Positions 35,965 to 45,330 of a stretch of 64,000 bases of DNA are shown piece after piece (the stretch's first letter is position 1; every line of letters begins with the position of its first letter). The stretch is from an uncultured Chryseobacterium sp. Its GTDB lineage: Bacteria > Bacteroidota > Bacteroidia > Flavobacteriales > Weeksellaceae. The translations under genes and the position numbers were made by a program. The notes below the pieces were generated by a model that worked only from the letters and a program-made list of their open reading frames with translations, was not told where the DNA came from and did not search any database. The stretch covers positions 23,430 through 87,429 of the forward strand of contig CAJYLH010000027.1 in NCBI GenBank assembly GCA_913775525.1, in the 5' to 3' direction.

Positions 35965-36288
35965 ATGAAAAGCTTATCAATTACAGGGATTGTACTTTTA
36001 GCCATATCGGCATTACTTTTTTATCTGACGACAGATTTTACTGTGGAGAGGATTACCCTGTCCCATGTCATGGGCGTTATGGCAGGCATTGGGATCGGCC
36101 TCATCATCGGTGGGATGGTAGGATACGTAAGTAAAGGAAGTGCTGTAAAGGAAGAAGAGAAAAGAAGAGAATACAAACGTTTGCAGCAGGAGAAAGAAGA
36201 GCTTGAAAAACAGGCCGCTGAACTGGCCAGAAGAGAAGCGGAAATACAGGCAGAAACTTCTTATAAAAACCAAAATCCTCAAATTTAA
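35965..36288 (+). CDS. Small membrane protein with cytoplasmic coiled coil
   Basis: A 107-residue protein with two membrane segments (about 5-22 and 36-60, the second Gly-rich) and a charged Glu/Arg/Lys coiled coil from about 65 to 100. No named family, though the topology resembles YtxH-like stress proteins. Its stop codon lies inside the stem of the downstream terminator. Confidence 0.65.
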   Translation: MKSLSITGIVLLAISALLFYLTTDFTVERITLSHVMGVMAGIGIGLIIGGMVGYVSKGSAVKEEEKRREYKRLQQEKEELEKQAAELARREAEIQAETSYKNQNPQI

Positions 36289-36308
36289 TATTTGAGGATT
36301 TAATTTTT
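36273..36308. terminator. Terminator overlapping the 3' end of the coiled-coil gene
   Basis: Perfect 12-bp stem AAATCCTCAAAT / ATTTGAGGATTT with a 5-nt loop, followed by TAATTTTTT. The left arm encodes the last residues of the gene ending at 36288. It may also stop the convergent transcript. Confidence 0.8.
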
Positions 36309-36328
36309 TAGCAGTAGAAGGGTAGGTG

Positions 36329-36940
36329 TTAAAACTTATATCCGAGTCCTACCATAAATAAGTTGGGACGGTTATCATATCTGATTTCTTCACCGGAAAC
36401 CCTGTTGATGAAATCCCTGGAATCCTTGCTGAAAGATCCTTCATATTTTGCGTTGATAATCAGTTGCTTCAGTTCCACCTGGGCTCCGAACTGGTAACCA
36501 ACGGTAAAGTTATCCCTTGCATTTTCCCTGAAATCATTGAAGGTGTCTTCTTTACTCAGGTTATAGCTGGCTACCGGACCTACGAAAGCGCTTAATGTAT
36601 TTCCTAATACATTATATCCTAAAAGAACAGGAAGGTCTACCCTATTGCTCTGGATATCAAATGTGGTATTGGCTGCTGTAAACTCATTCTTAAAATGGGT
36701 ATAATAAAGCTCCGGCATCACATAGAAAGCCATAGGAATGCCTACTTTCATCGAAAGACCTACATTAAAGCCTGCATTATTCTTTCCTTCTCCTTCAACA
36801 GCCGTATTAACCGTCCCTTTGATATTCTTCCAGGAAGGCGATCCTGTAGGAAAAATAAGGTTGGCTTTTCCTGCAAAGGAAATCTGCGCGGAAGCGAATA
36901 GGGCTGCATTAACTAATGCTATACTAAGTATCTTTTTCAT
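36329..36940 (-). CDS. Small outer-membrane beta-barrel protein
   Basis: A 203-residue protein with a signal peptide (cleavage near SAQ, residue 19). Alternating beta strands end in LFMVGLGYKF, a C-terminal aromatic residue typical of outer-membrane barrels (eight strands likely). It overlaps the MlaF-like gene by 17 nt on the same strand, so it is the third gene of an mlaE-mlaF-barrel unit. It may be the outer-membrane partner of that transporter, or simply cotranscribed. Confidence 0.75.
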   Translation of the reverse strand: MKKILSIALVNAALFASAQISFAGKANLIFPTGSPSWKNIKGTVNTAVEGEGKNNAGFNVGLSMKVGIPMAFYVMPELYYTHFKNEFTAANTTFDIQSNRVDLPVLLGYNVLGNTLSAFVGPVASYNLSKEDTFNDFRENARDNFTVGYQFGAQVELKQLIINAKYEGSFSKDSRDFINRVSGEEIRYDNRPNLFMVGLGYKF

Positions 36941-37739
36941 TATCGTCTAGTTTAGTGATTGTATTATCAATAGTTTTGTTATTCTCCAGTAAATATTCCC
37001 TCAGTTCCTTAAATAACTCTGACGAATAAACGAAATCAATCAGGTTTTTATTGCCGGCGGTAATCAGAATATCTTTATTTCCTTCCCATTCTTTAATACC
37101 CAATCGTAAGTAAACGATCTTTTCACCAATCGTCATTACGGAATTCATATCGTGGGTGTTGATAATCGTTGTGGTATTATATTCCTGTGTAATTTCCAGC
37201 AAAAGGTCATCAATGACATTGGAAGTATAAGGATCCAATCCGGAATTCGGCTCGTCACAGAACAGGTATTTAGGGTTGTTTACAATCGCCCTTGCAATCG
37301 CTACCCTTTTCTGCATTCCCCCCGAGATTTCAGAAGGATATTTTCTGTTGGCCTTGTCAAGGTGCACCCTTCCGATGACATCAAAAACCCTCTTCTTTTT
37401 TTCCCTGAATGTTAAATTGGTAAACATATCCAGTGGGAACATGATATTTTCTTCTACGGTTAACGAGTCAAAAAGGGCACTTCCCTGGAATACCGTCCCA
37501 ATTTCAGAACGTAAGTGTTGCTTTTCCTCCCTGGTCATGACATTGATATCTTTGCCATCAAATAGGATTTCTCCTGAAGAAGGCTGGTAGACATTCAGGA
37601 GGCTTTTGAGGAAAACCGTTTTTCCGGAACCACTCTGCCCGATAATGAGATTCACCTTTCCTTTATCAAACGTTGTTGAAATTCCCTTAAGCACTTCAAC
37701 CTGATCAAAACTCTTTTTAAGATCTTTTACCTCAATCAT
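36924..37739 (-). CDS. MlaF-like ABC transporter ATP-binding protein
   Basis: A 271-residue ATPase with Walker A GQSGSGKT, signature SGGMQKRVAIARAI and Walker B YLFCDEPNSGLDP, the pattern of phospholipid-transport (Mla/Tgd3) ATPases. Its ATG shares one base with the permease stop (TGATG), a classic coupled pair. It ends with a Glu/Asp-rich tail that overlaps the barrel gene start. The start at 37799 is rejected because it extends into the permease. Confidence 0.9.
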   Translation of the reverse strand: MIEVKDLKKSFDQVEVLKGISTTFDKGKVNLIIGQSGSGKTVFLKSLLNVYQPSSGEILFDGKDINVMTREEKQHLRSEIGTVFQGSALFDSLTVEENIMFPLDMFTNLTFREKKKRVFDVIGRVHLDKANRKYPSEISGGMQKRVAIARAIVNNPKYLFCDEPNSGLDPYTSNVIDDLLLEITQEYNTTTIINTHDMNSVMTIGEKIVYLRLGIKEWEGNKDILITAGNKNLIDFVYSSELFKELREYLLENNKTIDNTITKLDDNEKDT

Positions 37740-38491
37740 CAGCTTAGTATTAACTGGGTTAAAATTAATTCCGAAATAATAATGAATACCATGGTCCATA
37801 CTACAGCCTGCGTACTGGCCCTACCTACTTCCAGTGAACCTCCCTTTACGAAATAACCGAAATAAGAGGGAACGGAAGCAATGATAAAGGCAAATACAAT
37901 GGTTTTGGTAAAGGCGTAGTAAACAAAAAGACTAGGCATATACATCTGGATTCCCGTAATGTAATCATTTTCAGTCCAGTTGCCCGTTAAGATACCGGCA
38001 AGATACCCTCCGCCAATACCAAACACAATGCTGATGGCAATAAGCAGGGGATTGAAAATCATACAGGCCATAATCTTCGGAAGTATGAGGAAATTGGGCG
38101 AGTTTACCCCCATGATATCCAGGGCATCGATTTGTTCGGAAACCCTCATGGTACCGATGCTGGAAGCAATATAAGAACCTACTTTCCCGGCCAGAATAAG
38201 ACTGATGATGGTAGGAGAGAACTCCAGTACCAATACCGCTTTGGTAGCATATCCTACAAATGAAGGAGGAATAGGGAATGAGGACGCATCAAAATTATTG
38301 AACATCTGAATGGCCACTACCGCTCCTACGAATATGGAAGTGAAGATGACCAGCCCAAAGGAATTGACCCCCAGATCATTGATTTCCCTCATGAACAGCT
38401 TCCAGAAAACTCTCATTTTCTGGGGCTTCTGAAGAGATTTGCCCAAAAGGATCATATACTCTCCTATGGCTGTAAAAAACTTTTTTAACAT
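37739..38491 (-). CDS. MlaE-like ABC transporter permease
   Basis: A 250-residue membrane protein with five to six membrane segments and the MlaE family core (around TKAVLVLEFSPTIISLILAGKVG and RVSEQIDALDIMG). With the MlaF-like ATPase it should move phospholipids between inner and outer membrane. The substrate-binding MCE subunit is not here; an MCE protein is encoded at 54.6 kb. Confidence 0.9.
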   Translation of the reverse strand: MLKKFFTAIGEYMILLGKSLQKPQKMRVFWKLFMREINDLGVNSFGLVIFTSIFVGAVVAIQMFNNFDASSFPIPPSFVGYATKAVLVLEFSPTIISLILAGKVGSYIASSIGTMRVSEQIDALDIMGVNSPNFLILPKIMACMIFNPLLIAISIVFGIGGGYLAGILTGNWTENDYITGIQMYMPSLFVYYAFTKTIVFAFIIASVPSYFGYFVKGGSLEVGRASTQAVVWTMVFIIISELILTQLILS

Positions 38492-38526
38492 ATCGCTAAA
38501 TTAGACTTTTTTTATTAAAGCTTTAT

Positions 38527-39897
38527 TCATTTTGCATTTTTATCTCCGGTGATAACCAGTACTGCGGTCTTCACAATAATCACCAGATCCATGATGAAAC
38601 TCCAGTGCCGTACATAAAAAGTATCGGCAAGCACCCGTTTATTCATTTCCACTTCAACATCCCCTGAATCACCCCGTAAACCGTTTACCTGAGCAAGGCC
38701 CGTAATGCCCGGGCTTACCATGCTTCTGAGGCTGTACCGCCCTATTTTAGGCTTGTAATACTGGTCAACAGCCAACATGTGGGGACGTGGTCCTACGATG
38801 GACATTTCTCCCTTCAGTACATTAATGAACTGAGGCATCTCGTCCAGGCTGGTCTTCCTTAGCAGGCGCCCGAAACGGGTAATCCTGCTGTCATTCTCAC
38901 AGGTCGTACGCGTTGCCGATTCATCATTCACCACCATAGTCCTGAATTTGATGCAGTTAAAAACCGCTTCATGAAAGCCGTATCGCTTCTGGATGAAGAA
39001 TACAGGGCCTTTTGAAGTCATTTTAATAATCAGTGCAATAAGCGGAAAAAGCCATGAACTGATAAGTACCAAAATAAGTACCGAAAAAACAATATCAAAG
39101 ATTCTTTTTAAAAGAAAATTTGAAAAGTAGTCAAGAGGGTACCTGGCCTGGTTGAGGACCGGCTGGGTCTGGATGTAACCCATGTCATACAACAGGAAAT
39201 CGCTCTGCGCAATACTGGGAACAAGGGAAATGTGCACTTTATTGTTTTCCGCCAGTTTAAAGACCTCTTTCTCCGTATCTTCGCTGAGGGAATTCTCCAG
39301 GGGAAGGAACAAAGTATAAATGCCATACTTTTTCCAGAAACTCACCAGCAATTCAGCATTGATGTCCGTTGTGCCGTAATCAAAAATCTTATATCCGTAA
39401 TCTTTCCGTTCCGTGATAATATTCTTCAGGACGTCCGTAGCAGCATTCTCATCCAGGAACATCACATTCCTATGATTGATCCCCAGGCTCCGCAGGTATT
39501 TTATGGCAAAGTAAATGAGCGATTTAACCAGGAAGATAAAACAGAAAAGATATACGGAAAGCCAGTATACGTCCGAATTGAAAAACGTATTATAGCTCAC
39601 CTTGCTGATCAGCAGGATGCCGAGGATAAACAGCAGGCAATGGATAAGGAGCCGCTCAAGAAACAGCGTATAGGTAAGGTTCCTTGCGATATTGTATATT
39701 TTTGTCCTGCCGCTCAGCAGCATCCAGAATAAAAACAGCAGGATCAGGGAAAACATATTCTGATACCAGGTTTCCTGATTGTACTTCAGGTGCTCGTTCC
39801 TGCTCACAAAAAAGAATATGAAGACTGATGCAATAACCAGAAGGTCAAGCAAAATAATAATCGATTTCACATATCTAGAATATCGAATTCTCTGCAT
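38527..39897 (-). CDS. Polyprenyl-phosphate sugar-1-phosphate transferase
   Basis: A 456-residue enzyme that puts the first sugar phosphate on undecaprenyl phosphate to start a surface polysaccharide. Four to five N-terminal membrane helices and a Rossmann-like region precede the catalytic bacterial sugar transferase domain (about 265-456). Landmarks are the KFRTM strand, SLDEMPQFINVLKGEMSIVGPRP and the C-terminal PGITGLAQVNG. The sugar is uncertain, though the WcaJ/CpsE type often uses glucose or galactose. More polysaccharide genes lie at 58-61 kb. Confidence 0.88.
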   Translation of the reverse strand: MQRIRYSRYVKSIIILLDLLVIASVFIFFFVSRNEHLKYNQETWYQNMFSLILLFLFWMLLSGRTKIYNIARNLTYTLFLERLLIHCLLFILGILLISKVSYNTFFNSDVYWLSVYLFCFIFLVKSLIYFAIKYLRSLGINHRNVMFLDENAATDVLKNIITERKDYGYKIFDYGTTDINAELLVSFWKKYGIYTLFLPLENSLSEDTEKEVFKLAENNKVHISLVPSIAQSDFLLYDMGYIQTQPVLNQARYPLDYFSNFLLKRIFDIVFSVLILVLISSWLFPLIALIIKMTSKGPVFFIQKRYGFHEAVFNCIKFRTMVVNDESATRTTCENDSRITRFGRLLRKTSLDEMPQFINVLKGEMSIVGPRPHMLAVDQYYKPKIGRYSLRSMVSPGITGLAQVNGLRGDSGDVEVEMNKRVLADTFYVRHWSFIMDLVIIVKTAVLVITGDKNAK

Positions 39898-39937
39898 CTA
39901 TTTCTTTTAGCGATACAAGGAGCTAATGTACGTAATT

Positions 39938-40570
39938 TTACGGTATATTCAGATATTTATGCGTCTGGACGGAAGCCTGCCATCTTGGATGGGCCAGAAT
40001 AAAATCGGTAATTTTAGGATACATTTCGTCACGCTTGCTCCATTCACTTTGAAGGTATAGCTTACAGCTTTCAGAAACCCTGGCGGCCTGTTCTTCAGCA
40101 AAAGTAAAATCATGCTGATTAAAAATAATCACCTTCAGCTCATGTGCCTTTTGGTAGATTTCCTCTTTCGGCAGTCCGGTTTTCTTCGGCGACAGGGTAA
40201 TCCAGTCCAGCTGTCCGCTCATAGGATAAGCTCCTGACGTTTCGATATGAATGGTGCATCCAAGAGCTTTTAGCCTGGAAGTGAGGATGTCCAGATTCCA
40301 CATCAGAGGTTCACCACCCGTCAGTACAATGGTTTTACAATGGGCTGCTGCCGTTTCTGCAATTTCTTCCGCACTCATCAACGGGTGAAGGTCCGGGTTC
40401 CAGCTTTCCTTTACATCGCACCAGTGGCAGCCTACATCGCAGCCGCCCAGCCGGATGAAATAAGCTGCTTTCCCTGTATGCGCCCCTTCTCCCTGCAAAG
40501 TGTAAAAATGCTCCATTACGGGGAGCATTTTACCTTCTTGCAATAAAATATTTTTTTCTTCGCTGTTCAT
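39938..40570 (-). CDS. queE: 7-carboxy-7-deazaguanine synthase
   Basis: QueE is a radical-SAM enzyme that makes 7-carboxy-7-deazaguanine for queuosine tRNA modification. The 210 residues have a CX3CX2C cluster motif at Cys44, Cys48 and Cys51, the GGEPL SAM-binding strand near residue 90, and the N-terminal YTLQGEGAHTG. An ATG at 40570 is chosen over a TTG two codons earlier. It is 7 nt downstream of folD and surely cotranscribed. Confidence 0.9.
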   Translation of the reverse strand: MNSEEKNILLQEGKMLPVMEHFYTLQGEGAHTGKAAYFIRLGGCDVGCHWCDVKESWNPDLHPLMSAEEIAETAAAHCKTIVLTGGEPLMWNLDILTSRLKALGCTIHIETSGAYPMSGQLDWITLSPKKTGLPKEEIYQKAHELKVIIFNQHDFTFAEEQAARVSESCKLYLQSEWSKRDEMYPKITDFILAHPRWQASVQTHKYLNIP

Positions 40571-40577
40571 GATCAAT

Positions 40578-41462
40578 TTAGTCGTTATAGACTGAGGTCT
40601 TATAGGCGAGGATGGTGTTTTTCATCAGCATGGCTCTGGTCATCGGTCCCACTCCTCCCGGAACAGGTGTGATCCAGCTGGCTTTTGCCGCGCAGCTGTC
40701 GAAATCCACATCTCCTGCAAGGTAATAGCCTTTCAGAGAATCGTCATCTACTCTGGTAATGCCTACATCCACAATTACGGCTCCTTCTTTAATCATATTT
40801 CCTTTCAGGAAATGAGGATCTCCGAGGGCGGTAATCACGATGTCTGCTTTTTTGGTATATTCTTCAATATCTTTCGTGTAAGAGTGCGTAAGGGTAACGG
40901 TAGAGTTTCCAGGGAAATCCTTTCTTCCCATCAGGATGCTCATCGGCCTCCCCACAATCTTGCTTCTTCCGATAATCACGCAGTCCTTACCTTTGGTTTC
41001 AATGTTGTACCGTTCCAGAAGGGTTAAGATCCCGAATGGGGTAGCAGGCAGGAATGTGTCCATTTCAAGGGCCATTTTACCGAAGTTTTCAGGGTGGAAT
41101 CCGTCAACATCTTTTCTGGGATCAATAGCCTTGATGATTTTCTCCTGATCGATCTGATCCGGTAGGGGCAGCTGAACGATAAACCCGTCTACTGCTTTGG
41201 ATTTATTAAGTTCATCGATCTTTTCCAGCAATTCAGCTTCTGAAACGGTGCTCGGGAATTTAACCAGACTGGACTGGAAGCCTACTTCCTCACAGTCTTT
41301 TACCTTACTGTTTACATAAGCTTTGCTTGCCCCGTTGTTCCCGACAAGAATAGCCACCAGATGCGGTGCCCTTCTCTTATGGTCAAGGATCTTTTCTACC
41401 TCTGCCTTAATTTCCGCTTTGATTTCTTTGGATACTTTCAGTCCGTCAAGAATTTCTGCCAT
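40578..41462 (-). CDS. folD: Bifunctional methylenetetrahydrofolate dehydrogenase/cyclohydrolase
   Basis: FolD interconverts 5,10-methylene-, methenyl- and 10-formyl-tetrahydrofolate with NADP. The 294 residues show the YVNSKVKDCEEVGF active-site segment (YxxxK), QLPLPDQID and the signature PGGVGPMTRAML near residue 268. Length and domains are normal. The toxin gene of a toxin-antitoxin pair lies 20 nt upstream on the same strand, and queE follows. Confidence 0.95.
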   Translation of the reverse strand: MAEILDGLKVSKEIKAEIKAEVEKILDHKRRAPHLVAILVGNNGASKAYVNSKVKDCEEVGFQSSLVKFPSTVSEAELLEKIDELNKSKAVDGFIVQLPLPDQIDQEKIIKAIDPRKDVDGFHPENFGKMALEMDTFLPATPFGILTLLERYNIETKGKDCVIIGRSKIVGRPMSILMGRKDFPGNSTVTLTHSYTKDIEEYTKKADIVITALGDPHFLKGNMIKEGAVIVDVGITRVDDDSLKGYYLAGDVDFDSCAAKASWITPVPGGVGPMTRAMLMKNTILAYKTSVYND

Positions 41463-41482
41463 TGTACTTTTTATTACTTTTT

Positions 41483-41779
41483 TTAGATTTTAGGATATTT
41501 TTCCGGATTCTGATGGGTACAGAAAACAGAAAGGATGTAAATCATTTTTTCATCTTCATCAACTTCATAGAAAATAATGTAAGGAAAGTTTTTCACAGGA
41601 AGAGCCCTGACGGACCTGAACCTTTTCTGAAAATAAGGGTTTCCCAAGATATTGCTTATCGAAATATCTATTTGTTTACTGAAATTTTTAAGTACCTTAA
41701 AAGATATATTGGCATAATAATCAGTTGCCTCTTCAATATCCTGTTCAGCAGTTGGCAAGAATCTGAAATCAAAGTCCAT
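41483..41779 (-). CDS. RelE/ParE-type toxin
   Basis: A 98-residue basic protein of the RelE/ParE fold: N-terminal helix pair (TAEQDIEEATDYYANIS), then strands ending in FPYIIFYEVDEDEKMIYILSVFCTHQNP, the typical C-terminal half. It may cut ribosome-bound mRNA or poison gyrase; the sequence does not settle which. It overlaps the antitoxin by 11 nt and sits directly upstream of folD. Confidence 0.85.
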   Translation of the reverse strand: MDFDFRFLPTAEQDIEEATDYYANISFKVLKNFSKQIDISISNILGNPYFQKRFRSVRALPVKNFPYIIFYEVDEDEKMIYILSVFCTHQNPEKYPKI

Positions 41780-41987
41780 ATTTGGCCCTGATTCTTTTTA
41801 AAGACTCTTTTCCATCCACAGCCTTAGACCTGTCCTGTTTTAATGCTTCATCAATCACTCTTTTCATCTCATCCGTCAGTTCAAAGTCATCCTCATTTTT
41901 TTCAAAGCTGATTTTCATCCTTTGCAGCAGATTTTCCATAAAGGTCTCTTCTTCCTTATTTTTCAGATGTATTGTGATGGTACCCAT
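41769..41987 (-). CDS. Antitoxin of the RelE/ParE pair
   Basis: A 72-residue acidic protein. Residues 1-10 form a beta strand that could make a dimeric DNA-binding unit, followed by long helices and a basic end. It precedes and overlaps the toxin gene by 11 nt, the normal antitoxin-first order. No specific antitoxin family could be named. Confidence 0.75.
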   Translation of the reverse strand: MGTITIHLKNKEEETFMENLLQRMKISFEKNEDDFELTDEMKRVIDEALKQDRSKAVDGKESLKRIRAKYGL

Positions 41988-42028
41988 TTCCTTTTATTTT
42001 AATCAAAATTAATGAAAATATGTAACAC

Positions 42029-43669
42029 TTACTTATTCGCTTTATAATAGTTAATTAAACCATTGGTGGAAGAATCATGTGAGCTAACGGTCTCACTGCT
42101 TTCAAGTTCCGGCAAAATTTTATTGGCCAGTACTTTCCCTAATTCCACTCCGAACTGGTCAAAGCTGAAAATATTCCAGATCACGCCCTGAACGAAAATT
42201 TTATGCTCGTACAATGCGATCAGCTGGCCCAGAGAGAATGGGGTTAATTCATTGAATAGTATGGAGTTAGTAGGGGTGTTTCCGTGGAAGACCTTGTAGT
42301 TCAGCAAAGCATCGATTTCATCGTCAGATTTCCCGGAACTTCTGAGCTCTGCTTCCACTTCCTCTTCTGTCTTTCCGAAAGCAAGGGCCTCCGTCTGGGC
42401 AAAAAAGTTGGCCAGCAATTTATCCTGGTGGTCTGAAACTTTGTTCGGGCTTTTGGCATACGCGATAAAATCTGCCGGGATCAGTTCTGTTCCCTGGTGG
42501 ATCAGCTGATAAAAGGCGTGCTGCCCGTTTGTTCCCGGTTCACCCCAGATGATCGGTCCCGTTTCATATTCTACAAATTCACCGTTTCTGTCTACACATT
42601 TTCCGTTGCTTTCCATGTCTCCCTGCTGAAGGTAAGCGGCGAAACGGTCCAGGTATTGGGAATACGGAAGAATGGCGTAGCTGGTTGCTGCATAAAAATT
42701 ACGGTACCAGATCCCTAAAACTCCCATCAGTACAGGAATGTTTTCAGAGAAATCCGTATTACGGAAGTGCTGGTCCGTATCAGAAGCCCCTTTCAGGAGC
42801 TGCTCGAAGTTTTCATATCCTACTGAAAGCACAATGCTCAGTCCGATGGCACTCCATAAAGAGTATCTTCCGCCGACCCAGTCCCAGAATTCAAAGATAT
42901 TTTCTTCTGCAATCCCGAATTTTTTAACTTCTTCCACATTGGTGGATAATGCCACAAAATGCTTCGATACATCTTCCTGCTGCCCTTTCTGAAGGAACCA
43001 TTCCTTGGCAGAATTGGCATTCGTCATCGTTTCCTGTGTGGTAAACGTTTTGGAAGCAATGATGAATAATGTGGTTTCAGGGTTGAGGTTCTTTACCACT
43101 TCAGCAATGTGGTTGCCGTCAACATTGGAAACAAAATGAACGTTCAGCCTGGTTTTGAAATGCTTCAGTGCCGAACATACCATCACCGGGCCCAGGTCTG
43201 AGCCTCCGATCCCGATATTCACCACATCGGTAATCTCTTTTCCGCTGAAACCTTTATGCTGTCCGGAAATAATGCTTTCGGAGAAGGATTTCATATGGTC
43301 CAGGACCCTTCTGATCTGCGGTTTTATATTTTCACCGTCAACCAGGATTTCATTCTCGGAAAAATCCCTTAATGCCGTATGGAGAACAGCCCTTCCTTCC
43401 GTTTCATTGATCTTGTCACCGGAAAACATTTTGGAAATGGCATCTTTCAGTTCGCATTCCTCTGCAAGATTGAGCAGTAATTCTTTCGTTCTTGCGTCGA
43501 TAAGGTTTTTAGAATAATCGAACAGGAAATTGTTTTTCTTAATGGAAAATTCTTCAAAACGGTTTTCATTATCCCGGAAGAGGTTTCTCAGGTCAAAATC
43601 ATTGTTCTCAAAATGTTCCGTTAGCGCTTTCCAGCTTTCTGTGTGAAGAGGATTTATTTTTGACAGCAT
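42029..43669 (-). CDS. pgi: Glucose-6-phosphate isomerase
   Basis: PGI interconverts glucose 6-phosphate and fructose 6-phosphate in glycolysis. At 546 residues it matches the E. coli-size class. Both signatures are visible: [14 protein letters not shown] near residue 150 and [32 protein letters not shown] near 485. The ATG at 43669 starts [13 protein letters not shown], the usual N-terminus, so the longer frame to 43696 is rejected. Confidence 0.96.
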   Translation of the reverse strand: MLSKINPLHTESWKALTEHFENNDFDLRNLFRDNENRFEEFSIKKNNFLFDYSKNLIDARTKELLLNLAEECELKDAISKMFSGDKINETEGRAVLHTALRDFSENEILVDGENIKPQIRRVLDHMKSFSESIISGQHKGFSGKEITDVVNIGIGGSDLGPVMVCSALKHFKTRLNVHFVSNVDGNHIAEVVKNLNPETTLFIIASKTFTTQETMTNANSAKEWFLQKGQQEDVSKHFVALSTNVEEVKKFGIAEENIFEFWDWVGGRYSLWSAIGLSIVLSVGYENFEQLLKGASDTDQHFRNTDFSENIPVLMGVLGIWYRNFYAATSYAILPYSQYLDRFAAYLQQGDMESNGKCVDRNGEFVEYETGPIIWGEPGTNGQHAFYQLIHQGTELIPADFIAYAKSPNKVSDHQDKLLANFFAQTEALAFGKTEEEVEAELRSSGKSDDEIDALLNYKVFHGNTPTNSILFNELTPFSLGQLIALYEHKIFVQGVIWNIFSFDQFGVELGKVLANKILPELESSETVSSHDSSTNGLINYYKANK

Positions 43670-43736
43670 AGTAAATTCTGTTTTAAGATTGAGCATTCAA
43701 CAGATGACGGAATGTCTTCCCGTTGAAATTAAAGTG

Positions 43737-43744
43737 CAAATTTA
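43737..43744 (-). promoter_or_regulatory. -7 box of pgi
   Basis: The minus strand reads TAAATTTG, a perfect TAnnTTTG match 67 nt before the pgi ATG. No clear -33 TTG. Confidence 0.45.
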
Positions 43745-43819
43745 CGGAAAATTGAACGGATGAAAAATTTTAGCGGATAATTTTAAATGGTTAATTTTAA
43801 TCCATATTCATCCACAGCA

Positions 43820-45250
43820 ATGCTTAACAGAAGAAATTTCCTTAAAAGATCCGGAATAGGTTTAGGATATGCCTTATTGCCGGGCCCTGTAAAATTTTTA
43901 TCATCAGAGGATTTTATTTCCCGAAGACCGGAGGTCAGCAAAAGAAAATTCATTTCCGGGGAGGTAGAGAAAACCATACGCTCGGTTAAGAAAGTGATTG
44001 CCGATCCGGAACTGGCCTGGATGTTTGAAAATTGCTTTCCGAATACGCTGGATACCACTGTAAGTTTTTACTACAGGGACGGTAAGCCTTATACCTATGT
44101 CATTACCGGTGATATTGATGCGATGTGGCTCCGGGATTCCTCGGCGCAGGTATTTCCGTACCTCAATCTTGCCCGTAAAGATGAAAAACTGAAAAACCTC
44201 CTAAAAGGTGTCATTAACAAACAGGTTGAATTCGTGCTGCTGGATCCTTATGCCAACGCTTTTTATGATGATCCCGGCAAAGTAAGCGAATGGAAGGATG
44301 ACCATACCGAGATGAAGCCGGGCGTCCATGAGCGCAAATGGGAAGTGGATTCGCTGTGCTATGTGATGAGGCTTTCCTATCAGTACTGGAAAATAACCGG
44401 AGATGCGTCTGTATTTGATGCCAACTGGAAAAGTGCTATGGTATTAATTGTACAGACCTTTAAAGCACAACAGAGGAAAAATTCAAAAGGACCTTACCAT
44501 TTTCAGAGGGCAGACGGAAATCCTCTGGATACCCAGTTTGCAGGCGGATATGGAAATCCAACCCAAAAGACAGGGCTGATCCATTCTATGTTCCGGCCTT
44601 CTGATGATGCTACATTCTACCCGTTTCTTATTTCATCCAATATGTTTGCCGTCGTTTCGCTCAGGCAGACCGCTGAGATTTTCAGAGAGGTTTTTAAGGA
44701 CGGATCTATGGCGAAGGACTGTACGGATCTCGCAGATGAAATTGATATGGCCATACGAAAATATGCAGTTCTGAAGCATCCTGAAGCAGGTGATATGTAC
44801 GCTCTGGAAATTGACGGCTTTGGAAATGCCCTGTTCATGGATGATGCCAATGTACCTAACCTGCTTTCAATCCCTTATTTAGGATATGCTGCAAAGGAAG
44901 ATGAATTGTACCAGAACACGAGAAAGTTTTCCCTGAGCCATGCCAATCCGTGGTTCAGTACTGGGAAATTTGCCAGCGGAATAGGCGGCCCTCACATCGG
45001 CGAGCATAAAATCTGGCCTTTAGGCCTGATCATGCAGGCGCTGACCACAGATCATGAGGAAGAGATCATCTACTGCCTGAAAACATTAAAAAACACCCAC
45101 GCCGGAACAGGGTTTATTCATGAGTCGTTTGATGTGAATAATCCTGAAAATTTCACCCGGTCCTGGTTTGCCTGGGCCAACACACTGTTCGGCGAGCTGA
45201 TCCTTCATCTGTATAAGACAAAGCCGGGCCTGTTGCGGCTGAAATTCTGA
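43820..45250 (+). CDS. GH125 exo-alpha-1,6-mannosidase family enzyme with Tat-like signal
   Basis: A 476-residue enzyme of glycoside hydrolase family 125 (formerly DUF1237), which removes terminal alpha-1,6-mannose with inversion. Family segments include GDIDAMWLRDSSAQVFPYL and, near the C-terminus, GTGFIHESFD with FTRSWFAWANTLFGEL. The N-terminus has a twin-arginine-like NRRNFLKRSG followed by a hydrophobic stretch, so Tat export to the periplasm is likely. The start at 43820 places that motif at residue 3. It ends at a perfect hairpin. Confidence 0.88.
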   Translation: MLNRRNFLKRSGIGLGYALLPGPVKFLSSEDFISRRPEVSKRKFISGEVEKTIRSVKKVIADPELAWMFENCFPNTLDTTVSFYYRDGKPYTYVITGDIDAMWLRDSSAQVFPYLNLARKDEKLKNLLKGVINKQVEFVLLDPYANAFYDDPGKVSEWKDDHTEMKPGVHERKWEVDSLCYVMRLSYQYWKITGDASVFDANWKSAMVLIVQTFKAQQRKNSKGPYHFQRADGNPLDTQFAGGYGNPTQKTGLIHSMFRPSDDATFYPFLISSNMFAVVSLRQTAEIFREVFKDGSMAKDCTDLADEIDMAIRKYAVLKHPEAGDMYALEIDGFGNALFMDDANVPNLLSIPYLGYAAKEDELYQNTRKFSLSHANPWFSTGKFASGIGGPHIGEHKIWPLGLIMQALTTDHEEEIIYCLKTLKNTHAGTGFIHESFDVNNPENFTRSWFAWANTLFGELILHLYKTKPGLLRLKF

Positions 45251-45266
45251 AACAGATGAATAAGCT

Positions 45267-45296
45267 ATAACCTTCAGAAGAAAATCTGAAGGTTAT
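45267..45296. terminator. Hairpin between convergent genes
   Basis: Perfect 12-bp stem ATAACCTTCAGA / TCTGAAGGTTAT with a 6-nt loop. The T tract is weak, but the location between convergent ends suggests bidirectional termination. Confidence 0.65.
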
Positions 45297-45330
45297 GGGA
45301 AACAATATAAGTGATAAGGCTGACCAGAAT

